A stretch of 64,000 nt of DNA from assembly GCA_027605045.1 (NCBI GenBank), contig JAQFWX010000068.1:124001-188000 (forward strand), written 5' to 3'. A model generated the notes under the pieces. That model searched no databases, was not told where the DNA came from, and saw only the letters and a list, made by a program, of their open reading frames with translations. The stretch is from Phallus indusiatus. Lineage: Eukaryota; Basidiomycota; Agaricomycetes; Phallales; Phallaceae. This document shows, piece by piece, positions 11,245 through 23,187 of the stretch (positions within the stretch are counted from its first letter, which is position 1; each line of letters begins with the position of its first letter). A program made the translations under genes and the position numbers.

Positions 11245-13661
11245 ATGCTACGCTCGTTAATCCTCATACAATGTGTCTCTCTTTTGGTTAATGCAACGAA
11301 GATTCCCATAAAAAGTTCATCGAAAAATGGTCTTTCTCGTCATCTCCCCAAGCGTGCAACCGATGGGAACGTAACAATCGAGTGAGTATAGAAGGCTACA
11401 TTTGGTTTGGATCGTGTCTTACCCAGCGCTTTCACTTTAGCGATGAAAAGGTAGGACTTGGATGATTTCTAATGCAATACAATACAGTCTGAGATTGTCA
11501 CCTCGTAGGACCGGATTTACACAGTCGACATTACAGTTGCTGGAACATCATACGAAGCCCAAATTGATTCGGGTTCCTCTGATTTATGGATAAGCACTAC
11601 ACAAGATGGACTAAAATCATTAAACTCCACCTCGATACCAGCTAACCTCACTTATGGTGTTGGCTTCGCCGCCGGAACAATCGCAGTTGGACCTGTGCAG
11701 TTCTCAGGGTTGGTGGTTTGACGCTATTCTATCGTTTGGTATTGATTCTCTTTCTCAGGCTTGAGGTCCCTCGCCAGGCTTTTTTGGCTGCTACACAAGT
11801 AGACAACCCGATCACTGGTTTCAATGCCGACGCCCTGGTTGGAATTGGTTTCGACAGACTTTCTAATATAGATGCGCAAATTAATGCCTCAGGCGGATCC
11901 TATGGACGTTCTTTGTTATTCAATCTTTTTGCTCAGGACCCTTCTTCTGCAAATTATATGGCTGTAGTTCTACAGAGAGACGATGATCCCGACAGTGGTC
12001 AAGTTGGTTCAATTTCAATAAGTAAGTCCTAACGAATAGAATGAATAACGTCGTTAATGAACATTCCTTTATAGGTGAAGTTGATCCTGAGTTCTCTGAT
12101 GTACTCCAGACATCACGTATATCTACGTTCCCTGCTGTAGATCCATTGCGTTGGACCCTTCCCATTGACGCGATTCTTGTAAACGGATCGGCCATTTCGA
12201 CAGGTACAAGCGTAGTAAGCGGCGCTCCTACCGGCAAATCGATTGCCCTTTTCGATACCGGTACTAGTTTCGTGTAAGCTTTGCTTGACTGCAGTCTCTT
12301 TTGTATATTAACCCGCTCTGTGACCAAGATACGCTCCAAAGAACATTGTGGATAGTATCTACGGGTCCGTTTCTGGTGCCTCTTTCAGTTCAGCTCTAGG
12401 GATGTGGATTTGTCCTTGCGACGCCGAAATAGATGTCACGATAACTATCGAGTAAGTCCTACATGCGGTGTGCGTCGATGTTTTAATGTAACAATGAACC
12501 TTTAGTGGTCGGAACTTCTTTTTACATCCCCTGGACCTGTCTATACCAACTCTTACCGACAACAGTACTTGCCAAGGAACTTGGATGCCTTCTGGCGCAA
12601 CGGACGGCACGTACGACGTGCTCTTCGGCGTAGCTATGCTGCGTTCAATGGTCACCGTATTTAACTACGGTGATTTTAAAGACGACCTGAGCTTAGGCGA
12701 TCCTTATGTTCAACTTCTCTCGCTAGTCACGAATGGTACACAGGCCAGCGACGAGTTCCACGCCATACGGGGTGGTGTACCATCTCAAAATGCTTTTCCT
12801 AACAACGCAGGCGTTAATGCTCCTTCCTCTTCTTCCTCTTCTTCTGGCAACTCCCCACCAGCGTCTACACCTGACCTTCTCTCTCTCCAATCCAAAGTCG
12901 ACCATATATATTCCTTCGGGCCGGCTTTGTTTGCTCTGACAGCTCTCAATATCATTGTTTTGCTCGCTGTTGCAGGTGCCTTCTTCCTCCGACTCGCCCG
13001 TCGCCGCAAGCGGAAAGCAAGCAAATCAAAGAACAAGAGCCCCAAGTCTTCTTCAACAGAGCAGGACATATTCGACGCCGAAGGAGGTTCGTATATACCT
13101 TTATCACGACCTAATGCGTCTGCACAGGGTCAGTATCGACCGGTCTCCATGGGAACCACTATACGAGATTCCAACTTGTATGATGCACCCAAATCACCCG
13201 GACAAGAAAAGTCGTTCAATTATGACTCGGTTAAAAACGTGGACGACGAAGGTGATCTACCATTACCTCGACCCAGAGCTCCCGCGCTGCGCAACAGTTT
13301 CCGTCCATTATCGAGCGGAAGCACGTTGAGAGATTCGAGACTATACGACATCCCCAAATCACCTGGATACGACAAGTCGTTCAGTTTCGATACGTCTAGG
13401 GGATCAGGTGCCTATGATAGCTCTCCTACTGCATCTCCGACCACCGCGGTTGAAATGCATCCTGAAGTCGGTATTTTCCCTCATGAGCCCCTTATTTCGA
13501 TCCAGGAGACATTATCCCAAGAGGCTTGGTCTCCTTCCGCTCAACCCCAACCTTCGACTGTTTACACGCAAGATATTACTGCTCAGAACATTCCAATCAA
13601 TGAGCAAGTTCTTATTGAACCTGTCGAGCAGAGTCCTTCTGAACCTGCTGCTAAACCATGA
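11245..13661 (+). CDS. Membrane-anchored pepsin-like aspartic protease (A1), 695 aa
   Basis: A secreted/cell-surface aspartic endopeptidase. Seven exons are in phase: 11245-11381, 11441-11450 (10 nt), 11509-11708, 11759-12021, 12075-12273, 12329-12451 and 12506-13661. The start at 11245 was chosen because it opens a signal peptide (MLRSLILIQCVSLLVNA); an in-frame upstream ATG at 11086 would bury it. Catalytic motif 1 is IDSGSSDLWIS (DSGS, a tolerated variant of DTGS); motif 2 is ALFDTGTSFV. After the protease fold come a Ser-rich stalk, one transmembrane helix (FALTALNIIVLLAVAGAFFL) and the basic stop-transfer RLARRRKRK. A roughly 210-residue cytoplasmic tail follows, with two copies of a motif around LYDxPKSPGxxKSF. 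The topology resembles a tethered protease (yapsin-like in concept, but with a helix instead of a GPI anchor). Confidence 0.88.
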
Positions 13662-13959
13662 AGGGTGTCATAATAATAGGGTATACGGATAATGGAAGTG
13701 ATAGTGATGGACTGCCAGTATTTATCTTAAACTGCGCGGACAGTTTTCTTATATTCAAAAATTTGCATATTGTTGTTCAGTTTTTTTTGTTACTCAATTT
13801 ATTACATTTTCACACTTTCAACATTTACCTACTAAAACCACGTGATGATGGTCACGATTTCTATAATTAATTCTTTTGGTGAGAACATGCAAATACCAAA
13901 GACATCTGGTCTCTTTTCCTTCTTACACCACCATATTCACATTTTCATTGCTCTCATCT
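13662..13959. other. Short intergenic region
   Basis: AT-rich 3' and 5' flanks between the protease and the transhydrogenase, which are in tandem. No feature was recognised. Confidence 0.5.
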
Positions 13960-16206
13960 ATGGCTTCAATCCGTCTAAACAGAGAATCAATATTTCGTCT
14001 CATGAACCAGGTGCAGCACGGCTCCTGTCCATGTCATGGACACCGTGGAGCCCACCACCATTTCAATCCTCTCAATCAGCTGAGGAAACTCGCTACACCC
14101 ATTAATACCTTGCCTGAGAAGGAATATGCATTTGAGGTGCCTATCTGGATTTGACTTTATGTCTGAGAACTGATTCAAGTTGGGATGGACTAGGTCGCCG
14201 CTTCTAATTTGCGTTTTGGAGAAGGCGCAACCGCTGAGGTTGCCATGGATCTCGCAAATATGAAACCTAGAAAGGTACGATATTATTTTCTTTTCATATA
14301 CGTCACAATTTGGGATTAACTGTACAAGGTCGCGGTATTCACAGATAAGAACATTGCGACGCTACATCCCATGAAAACGGTAGACATGATTATTCTCAAG
14401 ACAGTCATCGACTACTTATTAACCTGACACTGGGATACTGCAGGTCATCCATTCCCTCGAAGTCCAAGGCAACGTTCCATACGAAATATATGATCAAGTG
14501 TCTGTTGAGCCGACCGAAGCAAGTTGGCGTGACGCTATCCAATGGTCCCGGAATGGCGACTACAGCCACTTTCTCGCGTACGTTTCCCGAATGATCATGT
14601 CATCTGAGAACGAAATTCAAACTGAAAGTCGTGTTATTCTTGAAGTGTTGGTGGTGGAAGCGTCATTGACACTGCTAAAGCTGCGAATCTATTTACGGTT
14701 TACAAAGACGCGGATTTAATGGATTTTATAAATGCACCCATTGGAAAGGGCTTACCGATTGAAAAGACCTTGCGTCCTCTAATCGCTGGTATATATACTT
14801 CTCATCAGTGCACTTACCTCGAGTTTCGGAGCTGACATATTACCTTCTTCCTTTCAGTTCCCACGTAAATGCTTTAGTTCTGGTTCTAAATTTTCATCTA
14901 ACATCGGCTTTCCAGGACCGCAGGAACAGGAAGTGAAACTACCGGTGCAGCCATTGTCGATATAACATCAAAGAGCTTCAAAACTGGAATTGCGAGCCGC
15001 GCTTTACGGCCTATATTAGGAATTGTCGACCCCTTGAATATAGATTCGTGCCCGACTCAAGTGCATATTAGCTCTGGACTTGATGTGGTACGATTTGGGT
15101 TTAAATTTTTGCAAAAGATTTTATGTTGACGAGGGACCATACAATTTCAGCTGTTTCATGCATTAGAAAGTTACACGACTATACCGTAAGCCAGGTTTTC
15201 ATCTTTGAAGCCTGAAATTTAATTTATTGAGTATTTTCATAGGTATTACGAAAGGACTCCTCGACCCAAAAATCCCATTCAGCGTCCAGGTACGTGTTAC
15301 CAAAGCGCGTCAAAGCGGTTTTATCTACTAAATATCATACAAAATATCACTAGCATACCAAGGCAGCAATGATATTTCCGACATATTTAGTATGTGGGCT
15401 CTCAGACAAGCAATAAAATATCTGCCGCGCGTAGCCAAGAACAGCGATGACAGAGAAGCAAAGAGGCAGATGTTGTACGTGCATATACTCGTCAATGAGC
15501 TTATACTGCATACCTTTTCTCCCCAGGCTCGCTGCCACATTTGCGGGAATAGGCTTTGGCAATGCAGGGGTGCATTTATGTCATGGAATGAGTTATCCTG
15601 TATGCCTCATCTATTTCTCTCGGTGCACGAATCATTGCTGAATTAAGAATACTAGATTTCTGGTTTGAATAAGACTGGGCCTAAATACCGTCATCCCGAA
15701 TATTTAACACCCAACCCTATTATTCCCCACGGAATCAGGTGAGTATATATATATCACTTGCGTCTTTTTCGACAAATATCAATTCTAAAAATACATTAGC
15801 GTTGCAGTAACAGGACCTGCCGGTACGTCCATACAAGGAAATTTAAACCTAACCATCTAATTTCCTCTTAGTGTTCCAATTCACAGCCCCTTCATCTCCA
15901 AACAGACATCGTGAAGCACTCGCATTATTCAGAAACACAACTCCTTTCGATTCTTCCATAACTGGACTTCCAGACGCTTCCATAGGAGAAGCTCTTTTTG
16001 ACGCGATTGCTCAGTTCCTTGACGGGCTGGGTGTACCGAGGGGTTTGACTGCTTTTGGGTATACGAAAAACGATCTGGAGAGGCTTGTGGAGGGGACAAT
16101 TCCTCAACGTCGCGTTTTGGATCTTGCGCCCGGTATTGGGAATGTTACGGGAGAGGATGGGAGAGAGCATTTAAGATCTATTTTGGAGAATTCGTTGTCT
16201 TATTGA
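13960..16206 (+). CDS. Hydroxyacid-oxoacid transhydrogenase, mitochondrial (Fe-ADH family)
   Basis: Catalyses cofactor-independent oxidation of 4-hydroxybutyrate coupled to reduction of 2-oxoglutarate to 2-hydroxyglutarate in the mitochondrion (ADHFE1/HOT family). The protein is about 475 aa, spread over many short exons. The N terminus ([14 protein letters not shown]...) is basic and Ser/Arg rich, consistent with import. The start at 13960 was chosen for this. Family blocks are visible: [16 protein letters not shown], the nucleotide-site [25 protein letters not shown], metal-ligand segments [14 protein letters not shown] and [16 protein letters not shown], and a C-terminal [22 protein letters not shown]. 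One exon is only 7 nt (TTCCCAC, 14858-14864), needed to rebuild VPTTAGTG. All motifs are intact, so it should be active. Confidence 0.88.
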
Positions 16207-16921
16207 AGAGGAAAGACGTGTTTTGTACCATTGTTATCTTTGAAATCAAATTAACAATGTTTTACGTCTTGCCTTTTTCGTCAGAAAAGCGTGCCCTCTG
16301 GTGTGTCGCATCATTGCTGTTTGGCATATCGAGTAATAAACGGGCCGTAAAACTCAAGGGTCAGAAAGTCAATTATCATTGGTTGACAAACAGTACGTAA
16401 AACAACGTCAGTATAAGACAGCGCCATTGTGAAGGTCATTAATTGATTCTTTCACCACTAAACGCGTTGACCACCAATCATCGACGGGGGCTGTCATGCC
16501 AAGTTCAAGGAAATATCACCCGGACAATTTCCTATTCTCCGTAAATAGCGCGAATAACCCTACGAAGCTCCGAAGTACCAATTATCTCCAAGCCCCGAAT
16601 AACAAACTCCAAAGCGCATCACCTGTCCCTTTTTAAGAGAAATCCAGAACTGGACTTAAAACTCCACCTGCCACGTCACTTGACCCACTGGAACTACTTA
16701 AGAACACGTCAGTCCAATGTCAGTTTGTTGAATTAGAGTGATGTGTAATCTTCTTTCGAGTTTATTCCGCTTGGTATTTATTAATTGGAAGTGAAGTGGG
16801 ATGGTGTTCTCTCTTTGTCTGATTTCCTCTGATTTTGCTCTCCATCCTCGTCTTGCCCTCGGGTTTTATACCAAATCGCATACCCAATCAAAATACATCG
16901 TAATTCGACGATCTGGAACCA
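16207..16921. other. Intergenic
   Basis: No gene was recognised. A TTTTATACC sequence near 16864 could be a weak core promoter for the secreted protein that starts at 16922. Confidence 0.4.
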
Positions 16922-17696
16922 ATGCATATTCTCCTCAGCCTATGTCTCGCATTCTTATCACTAGGACCGTTGTATGTCAAAGCAATACCGACATGGGATA
17001 TGTTCACTTCTCGAACCAAAGTCGGTGATCTCGTTCCCGGATCAACAATTATTCACGCATACGGACCTTCATCTTTGAAAGCTGGTAGATCAAGGTTTTT
17101 AAGATCGAATACTTTACCCGGTACGTCAATATTGATGTCTCAAAAGGTAAAAGCGGAAAACTTACTGTGTCGGCTATTATTCATGGTTTAGGTTTGGAAT
17201 CAAATGTTACAGTTACAGGATGGAATCACGGAGATCTAGGTCCCCCCTCCAAATTCTTCGTTTCAAACGGAGGATTATACCAAATAACGAATCAAACCAC
17301 CATTTTATACGCTAACCTCCTTAACGCAACGGATCACATGGCACATCGTACACCAGAAACTGAGACTGAGAATCATCAGGGAAGGACGATATTCCGTCTG
17401 GCATTATCAACAAAAAGAGACGGACTTGTGGGTGGATCGTGGGAGTGGTATGCGACGCTGTTGCAGTATCGGCTTGGGGATAAGTCCAATAATGGGCTGT
17501 TTTATAAATGTACGGAGACGAATGGAGATGAGAGTGTTTATGTGCCGTTGGATGTGTGAGTGGCTTCCTATTTTCTTAGTCTCAGCTAGAAGATCGTGCT
17601 TATCCCATTCCATTGATGTATCTTGTAGTGGTCCGACGCCTAATGGATGTGAAGTTTTGTCGTTACTTTCTTACACGGCGGAAGGAGATCGAAGTT
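16922..17696 (+). CDS. Secreted protein of unknown function, apparent frameshift
   Basis: Begins with a signal peptide (MHILLSLCLAFLSLGPLYVKA). The next segment (KVGDLVPGSTIIHAYGPSSLKAG) and the downstream segment (YVNIDVSKGKSGKLTVSAIIHGLGLESNVTVTGWNHG) both look like one beta-rich extracellular domain, but they lie in different frames. The change falls at about 17095-17103, at a run of five T. One extra T would give a continuous reading, and no intron of normal size fits there. A final intron near 17556 adds a short exon ending in PNGCEVLSLLSYTAEGDRS, with the stop at 17694-17696. Several N-glycosylation sequons (NVT, NQT, NAT) occur. The family was not recognised. It is either a recent pseudogene, an assembly error, or a splice I could not see. 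Confidence 0.55.
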
Positions 17697-17865
17697 GAGA
17701 AAAAGCGAGATAGTATTCTTGTAACAATATAAGTATAATACGCCGTACTAATAACGAAAGCAACCTTTTTATTTTGAGGGTTTGGGTATTGAGTACATAA
17801 ATATCTGAAAGTGTACAGTCAGTTATCAAACCGAGGGAGATCAATAAAACAAAATCCATGTGCAC

Positions 17866-18271
17866 CTATGATAGGCCTGCTAGTTTATCAACCTGTTTGC
17901 ATTCCGAGTCGCCTCGCACGCAAAGTATAGTTGCCGCATCTTTATCCTGCGCGTCGGGTATGACGCATCTGATGTCCTCTGGGAAAGGACATGGACACAG
18001 CGCAGGACTTTTCACGCAATCAAGAGTTTTAGGACACAGGTACTGAGAGCAAGAAACTAGTCGGATAGAGAGATGTTTGAGATTGGGGTGGTAAATGTAA
18101 AGAGTTGAAGCAACCATGTTACATACCGACTTCAGAGTGCATAGCCCATTGATTTCCTGTAGGCTGCTGTTGACGGAACTGGTTATTTCCAAACATTTGG
18201 CCGAAAAGCCCGCCAAATTGAGCAGAGACGAGAGGTAGTAATGCGATGAATAACAGGTCCAGCAGCAGCAT
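17866..18271 (-). CDS. LCL2: Long chronological lifespan protein 2 (Lcl2) homolog
   Basis: A small secretory-pathway protein, a fungal family probably acting in ER-associated degradation and lifespan in yeast. The start at 18271 gives a signal peptide (MLLLDLLFIALLPLVSA) followed by QFGGLFGQMFGNNQFRQQQ, the usual Gly/Phe/Gln-rich N terminus. A single intron begins GTATGT after HSEV. The second exon has the hallmark CSQYLCPKTLDCVKSPALCPCPFPEDIRC and ends CKQVDKLAGLS. The cysteine pattern matches the family. Length is about 115 aa, normal for Lcl2. Confidence 0.85.
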
Positions 18272-19107
18272 GATGGTTGTGTAAAGGCCTAACGTGTCTG
18301 TCCTGGATTCTTGGGCGTCTACAGGCTAATTGGAAAAATGCCGAGATGGTACCACGTAGCGCTAGCTAAACGTGTTCCGAACCATTTTCCTCACAAATCA
18401 TCATCGTCCTATGTTTGAATCAAACATTCATTCGACAAACTAAAAAGACTATGATCAATAAGGGGAAACCAAAGAAGAGAGAAAGGAATGCCAGCAGAAG
18501 AAGAACAGTTGCCTTTCAATTGCCTAAACCATGTACAAGATACATGTTGTTACTGCTATTTTCCGACGTACACTTTAACATAAAATTTCCTCCTGGTTGG
18601 TTCGATTGTGCTTGGGGATGTGAAATCCAGCGCGAACCAGCGTTGTTGCCTAGCCTAACTGTACCAGTCTAGTCGGTGCGCGTCTTATCATATCTTCCTT
18701 TTATCTGATATCCAGACTTTCATATTGCAAGTGATATACACAGTATTACTCTAGTTGTTGTGAGGTTCATATAAACAATTACAACAACCGAAAGTCTAAC
18801 CTACAGTACTGCGAGTCAAGCATCAAGCAACTTCAGAATTGTTGTTGTCCTCGAAATGGACCACACGGACAAAAGCGTCCAGCGCGGCATCCTAGGATAG
18901 AGACCGATAAACAAGGACTGGTTCTTCGGACAAGATAGATGGGACACAATGCTTGTGTAGCAAGGACGACTCCCGCACGAGAGGAATCAAAGTATAAAAG
19001 ACCCAGAACGGCGCAGTACCGCCCTCAACAAGAACAGCACAGACATCTTATTCCTGCTTTTAATCGACAACGTAAACGTTCTCAACGACTCATATTCATC
19101 ATACCAA
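18272..19107. other. Divergent intergenic region with TATA box
   Basis: Separates Lcl2 (minus) and the RGG protein (plus). A TATAAAAG box at 18993-19000 lies about 110 bp before the plus-strand start. No other feature was seen. Confidence 0.5.
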
Positions 19108-21299
19108 ATGTCTTCCAAGAGAAAAAATAACCAAGACACTGAAGATTCGGGTCTGGCCAAGCGATCGAGGACGACGACTACAGGGGCGGCGAGCGACAAC
19201 GACGACGACGTTCTCACTGAACATCATAATGTAGTTCGGTATCCAAAATCGTACAAAGGGAGGTTCAGATGGCCGGACACACCTCCAAATTCCAAAGCGT
19301 TTCGGTCGATAGATCAATCAACGCTTTGCTACACAAGTGAGCAGCTCGGTTTGCCTCCAGGTGTGACGCCACCTATCGTCGCGATTCCTCCAAATCCAGA
19401 TATACCAGCTCGTCCAAACTGTAAGATTGCGTTACCGGACATGGTTCTTCCTCCTGGCGTGCTGCCACCTTGGGAGGACAAGTCTGTTCCTCAGGTTGAT
19501 GATGATACCTCATCGATTCCAGCTCCCGTAGTGTCTTCATCAAAGCCAAAGATATTAAAGAAGAAACCGGCAAAGACACCGAGCTTGTTCTTACCTCCTG
19601 CGTTCCAATCCAAACCTTTTTATATGTCGCGTCCATTCATTAGGAGAGTACCTAACCCATTCTTCTCGGGCGAACCTTTGAGCCCACCTTCACCTTCACC
19701 TGACCCCCCACCCGCGTCTTCGTTGATCCCAGACTCTCCTGAACCCCCTCCGAACAGAACTATCCCTCAACCAAGAGCTGGTCCCTCGAAGCAGAAAGCA
19801 CCTGCTACGCGTCCTACGACAATTGGCGCGACTTCTCCACCTCCCCCAGCATCCCAAATGCACAGTCCTCCTGCTCTTTCTCAACCAAGACCTGTGCATA
19901 ATTCTCCTCAGTTCAATTTCCGTTTAGGTGCCATCTCTCCACCACCTCGAACAGCGCACAGTCCACCCGCTCAAGCGACGAGTCCTGTCCAAATGTCACC
20001 ACCTCGTCCCAATCTTTCCATGGGTGCCGCTTCTCCGCCTGGTGCAACTCAAAAGGCGAACCATGGGTCTCGAGCAAGACCTGTACATACCTCTCCTCAA
20101 CCTAACGCTCCAATGGGCGCCGCTTCACCACCTCCACGGATGGCGCATAGTCCTCCTCTTCCGGCGACAAGCCCCACCCCAACGTCTTCTCAATTCACAT
20201 TTCAAGCGCCTCAGAGAGCGTATAGCCCTTCCCAGCCAAGCTGCGTACAAACTTCTCCTCAACCTACTCGATTCAACGCCGCTTCGCCACCACCTAGAAC
20301 AGCATACAGTCCTCCTATTCCCTCAACGAGTCCGGTGCATATGTCACCTCAACAAAGTCCTCCGTTCAATGCTGCGTCTCCTCCACCAAGAACGGCGTAC
20401 AGTCCAACTGTACCTGCGACGAGCCCGAAGCAAATGTCGCCCCAACAAAGTCCTACGTTCAATGCAGCTTCTGTAGCGCAGGTATCTCAAATGTCGCAGC
20501 AGAGTCCTCCCCATCCGGGTCAACTGAGGAGGCACGAGACGATGATAATGCCTGGACCGTCTAACAATCTTCTTCAACAAACGGCGCAAGGTTCAATTCA
20601 ACCGAACTTCACGCCAGGCTACAACATACTACCAACACAAGGGCAAGTGAGCACACAAGCTCAAGCCCGCCCCAATCATTCGTTACCCCAGCGTCCTGGT
20701 GGTCAGCCGAATAATAGAGGAAATCATCGTGGAGGTTCGCGACCCAGCGGGTAAGTTCGATTTTTTGACCTAGTATTTCCTTCCAAATTCTAACGTTTTT
20801 TCCATACAGGCGCGGACGTGGACGCGGTAACGCACACCACCAACAACAACACCAACCCCGCCAACAAGGTCCCGGTCAAAACCAACAGTTCCAACCTGGT
20901 CGTCAGCCCCAGCCTCAACAATACCAGCAACACCATCAGCAACAACGCCAACAACAACAACAGGCCCAATACAACACCCAACCTTTTCCACCCAACTCCG
21001 CTACATATCCAAACCAATATTACCAGGGGCAAGGTCAATACCAACCTCAAAATCAAGGTCAAGGAATGTCTATGCCAATGTACCCCGGCGCATATCCTCC
21101 CAACTTCGCTCCCGCACAACAGCAATACAATCCTGCGCAACCAAACTTCACAAACAACAACATTCCTCTTGCGCATCAGCAATACAATCCGGTGCAACCA
21201 AACTTTACGAATAACAGTTTTGGTGGAGGAAATCAAATGGGGTATTCTCAGCAATTTATGGGACAAGGACAACAAGGGAATTACGGAAGGCGAAGGTGA
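19108..21299 (+). CDS. Proline-rich, RGG/Gln-rich disordered protein (probably nuclear)
   Basis: Two exons (19108-20750 and 20810-21299) give about 710 aa of almost entirely low-complexity sequence. The N terminus carries a bipartite-like nuclear signal (KRKNNQDTEDSGLAKRSR). Residues about 60-190 are the least biased part. From about residue 270 a degenerate repeat of about 28-30 residues recurs (AASPPPRTAYSPPxPATSPxxMSPQQSP), visible also as DNA repeats at 19930-20480. The end has RGRGRGN, then Gln/Asn/Tyr-rich stretches with a duplicated QQYNPxQPNFTNN, and finishes with GRRR. RGG plus prion-like Q/N/Y content suggests RNA binding or condensate formation, but this is inference. No family was recognised. 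Confidence 0.7.
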
Positions 21300-21868
21300 A
21301 AGGCGACTGGTGAATGGACAGTGTAAATAGAATTTTGTATTAGTATTTTAGTTTTCAATATTTTGTTTCGAGTTCTTGTATAAGTAATACTCACCTTTAT
21401 TAGATCATTTTTGTTCGTTGAGCAATGAGTGAACGTTTTGCGAGAGTGTTTTGACGTCGTTCGTTCTGTGTTCGCATTTAAGAATAATTTCGAGCGAGAG
21501 TTAAGACATCCACACAGTCTAGTCGAAGAAACGTCTTTAGCAGCAGTGACACTGTAAATGAACTAAGACGCGTACTAATGGGGGTGACTGGAAGCAACCT
21601 GCAGGATTCGAAGCCTATTTATTAGGTTCATTGAAAGCATATTATCATCGTCAATGGGCTAAATAATCCTTTATTCATAAAGGGAACGACGTAACATAAT
21701 GGTTCGATCGATGTCGATGAAAGGCAAAGGGAATTCACAAGGCGTCTAAACAACGAAGTGATATCATAACAAAGGGAAATCGGAGTCAATAGTCAGAAGC
21801 GAGATATATTCATGAAACTTGAAATAATATACAAAAAGTGCAATCTTTTCTCTCTGTTTTCCTATTTC
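21300..21868. other. Intergenic
   Basis: 3' flanks of two convergent genes. Nothing was recognised. A TTCGAA sequence near 21610 looked like a tRNA B box but has no cloverleaf around it. Confidence 0.4.
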
Positions 21869-22783
21869 TCAATCCTTGAGTCCGATTAATAGTCCAAAGA
21901 GAACGGAAGCCAGCGCAGCGATGATGACGCTGATAGCGATTACCGTCGTACGTGCGACCGGGAATTGATTTCGCATTAATGAGGTTTGTACGAAAAAGTA
22001 GCGGAAGATACCTGTGAATGGGCATTACGATAAGAATGAGGATGACGTATATGATGTGGAGCTTACCAACACATAGCACGAGCACGCCTGTCATAACGGT
22101 GGTTGCACCAAGTGGACGAGCAGCGCGTTGCAACGCACTCCCAGTACCGCCATGTCCAGAATTCGCTTCTTGGCTTATCGAAATAGTGAATAGCTGAACA
22201 AGAGCTAATAATTACACCGACTCAGAAACGAAAACAAAAATGACATCAACACGGTAAATCATTACACACCTACGCCCGTTCCGGCAATAGCGAGACTGGT
22301 TCGCACATACGCCAACCAAGTTCTCTCGTTCGCCAAATGATCTCGCGCCGTCGAACCAGTGTTCTCCAATTCAACAGCAACCTTCGATAAAATCTTTGGC
22401 GGAATTGCATTTTTCATATTCGGCCATGTTCGACTTTGTGGAGAGCCATTATCGTGACTATCCGAGGTGGGAACCGCAGTTCTTTGCCTCTGTCTTTGAC
22501 TTTCAGATTCGTCACGAGGTCTAGGGGTACCCAGAGAACTGGGTGTAACTGAGGCGGATTCGTCATTACATGCGGCGGCCTTTTTAGAGTGGCTATAATC
22601 TGGGTGACTGATGAGCGTGGCAGAATGCGATATCGTCGACTGATGATCCCCAGCTACATCGGTATAACTTGAATTCTCGCCGACAGTATCTCGCTGTTGC
22701 CGCAGCTGCGTAAAATTGTTGTTATTGTTGTTATCGCTGGTGTCTTCCGGACATTTACCCTTCCATTGACTCCTTATCGACAT
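21869..22783 (-). CDS. DUF202 (VTC/YidH-type) membrane protein
   Basis: A predicted integral membrane protein of unknown reaction. The first ~125 residues are polar and disordered with an Asn run. The rest is a DUF202 domain, starting at STARDHLANERTWLAYVRTSLAIAGTGVG, the diagnostic NERTxLxxxRTxLA motif. A second hydrophobic segment (GATTVMTGVLVLCVG) and a third (TTVIAISVIIAALASVLFGLLIGL) complete the three-helix bundle. Three exons: the first intron begins GTGTGT and the second GTAAGC, and both splice in frame. DUF202 is also the membrane part of the vacuolar polyphosphate polymerase Vtc proteins, but the SPX and catalytic domains are absent here. It may be a vacuolar or plasma-membrane protein. 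Confidence 0.82.
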
Positions 22784-23187
22784 GAACGATGATTAAAAGA
22801 AGTGACGCGGCGCGGGACATGAAAAAGAACTTTAGGGTTATGAGGTAAAAAAAAAGACGACGAGAAAAAGAAGTGTGGATTTGGCGCACGTGATCATCAT
22901 CATCACCAGCACTCACTGGAAATTAAACTTTTTCATATGGAAGCGAAGAACCGTTGAATTTAAGCTGGCTTAAGTTGACTCTCAAGAGTGAATTCAAATT
23001 CAAAATAGCCTCCTTGGGCTAGATAATGGGACCAGATGTATATTTAATAATTGGCGCTATAATATACAATCTTCATTCTCAATTTCATGCCCAAACCCAT
23101 GACCACGACAATCCACGTTTAGTAACAGTCTCACCAGAAAGATATGAACGTGCTGCCCGAGCACCCTAAGAAGTGACAATGAACACA
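22784..23187. other. Intergenic
   Basis: Upstream of the DUF202 gene and downstream of the Egh16-like gene. No feature was recognised. Confidence 0.4.

Noticed and set aside
19928..20589. Long alternate-frame ORFs on both strands within the proline-rich gene
   Set aside because: Produced by the repeat composition; their Leu/Arg-rich translations lack protein-like features.
20790..21330. Leu/Val-rich minus-strand and Asn/Thr-rich plus-strand ORFs as membrane or secreted proteins
   Set aside because: They are other-frame readings of the CAA-rich RGG/Gln exon, which joins in phase to the upstream exon.
21540..21640. tRNA gene suggested by GATTCGAAGCC
   Set aside because: No pairing acceptor, D or T stems could be drawn on either strand.
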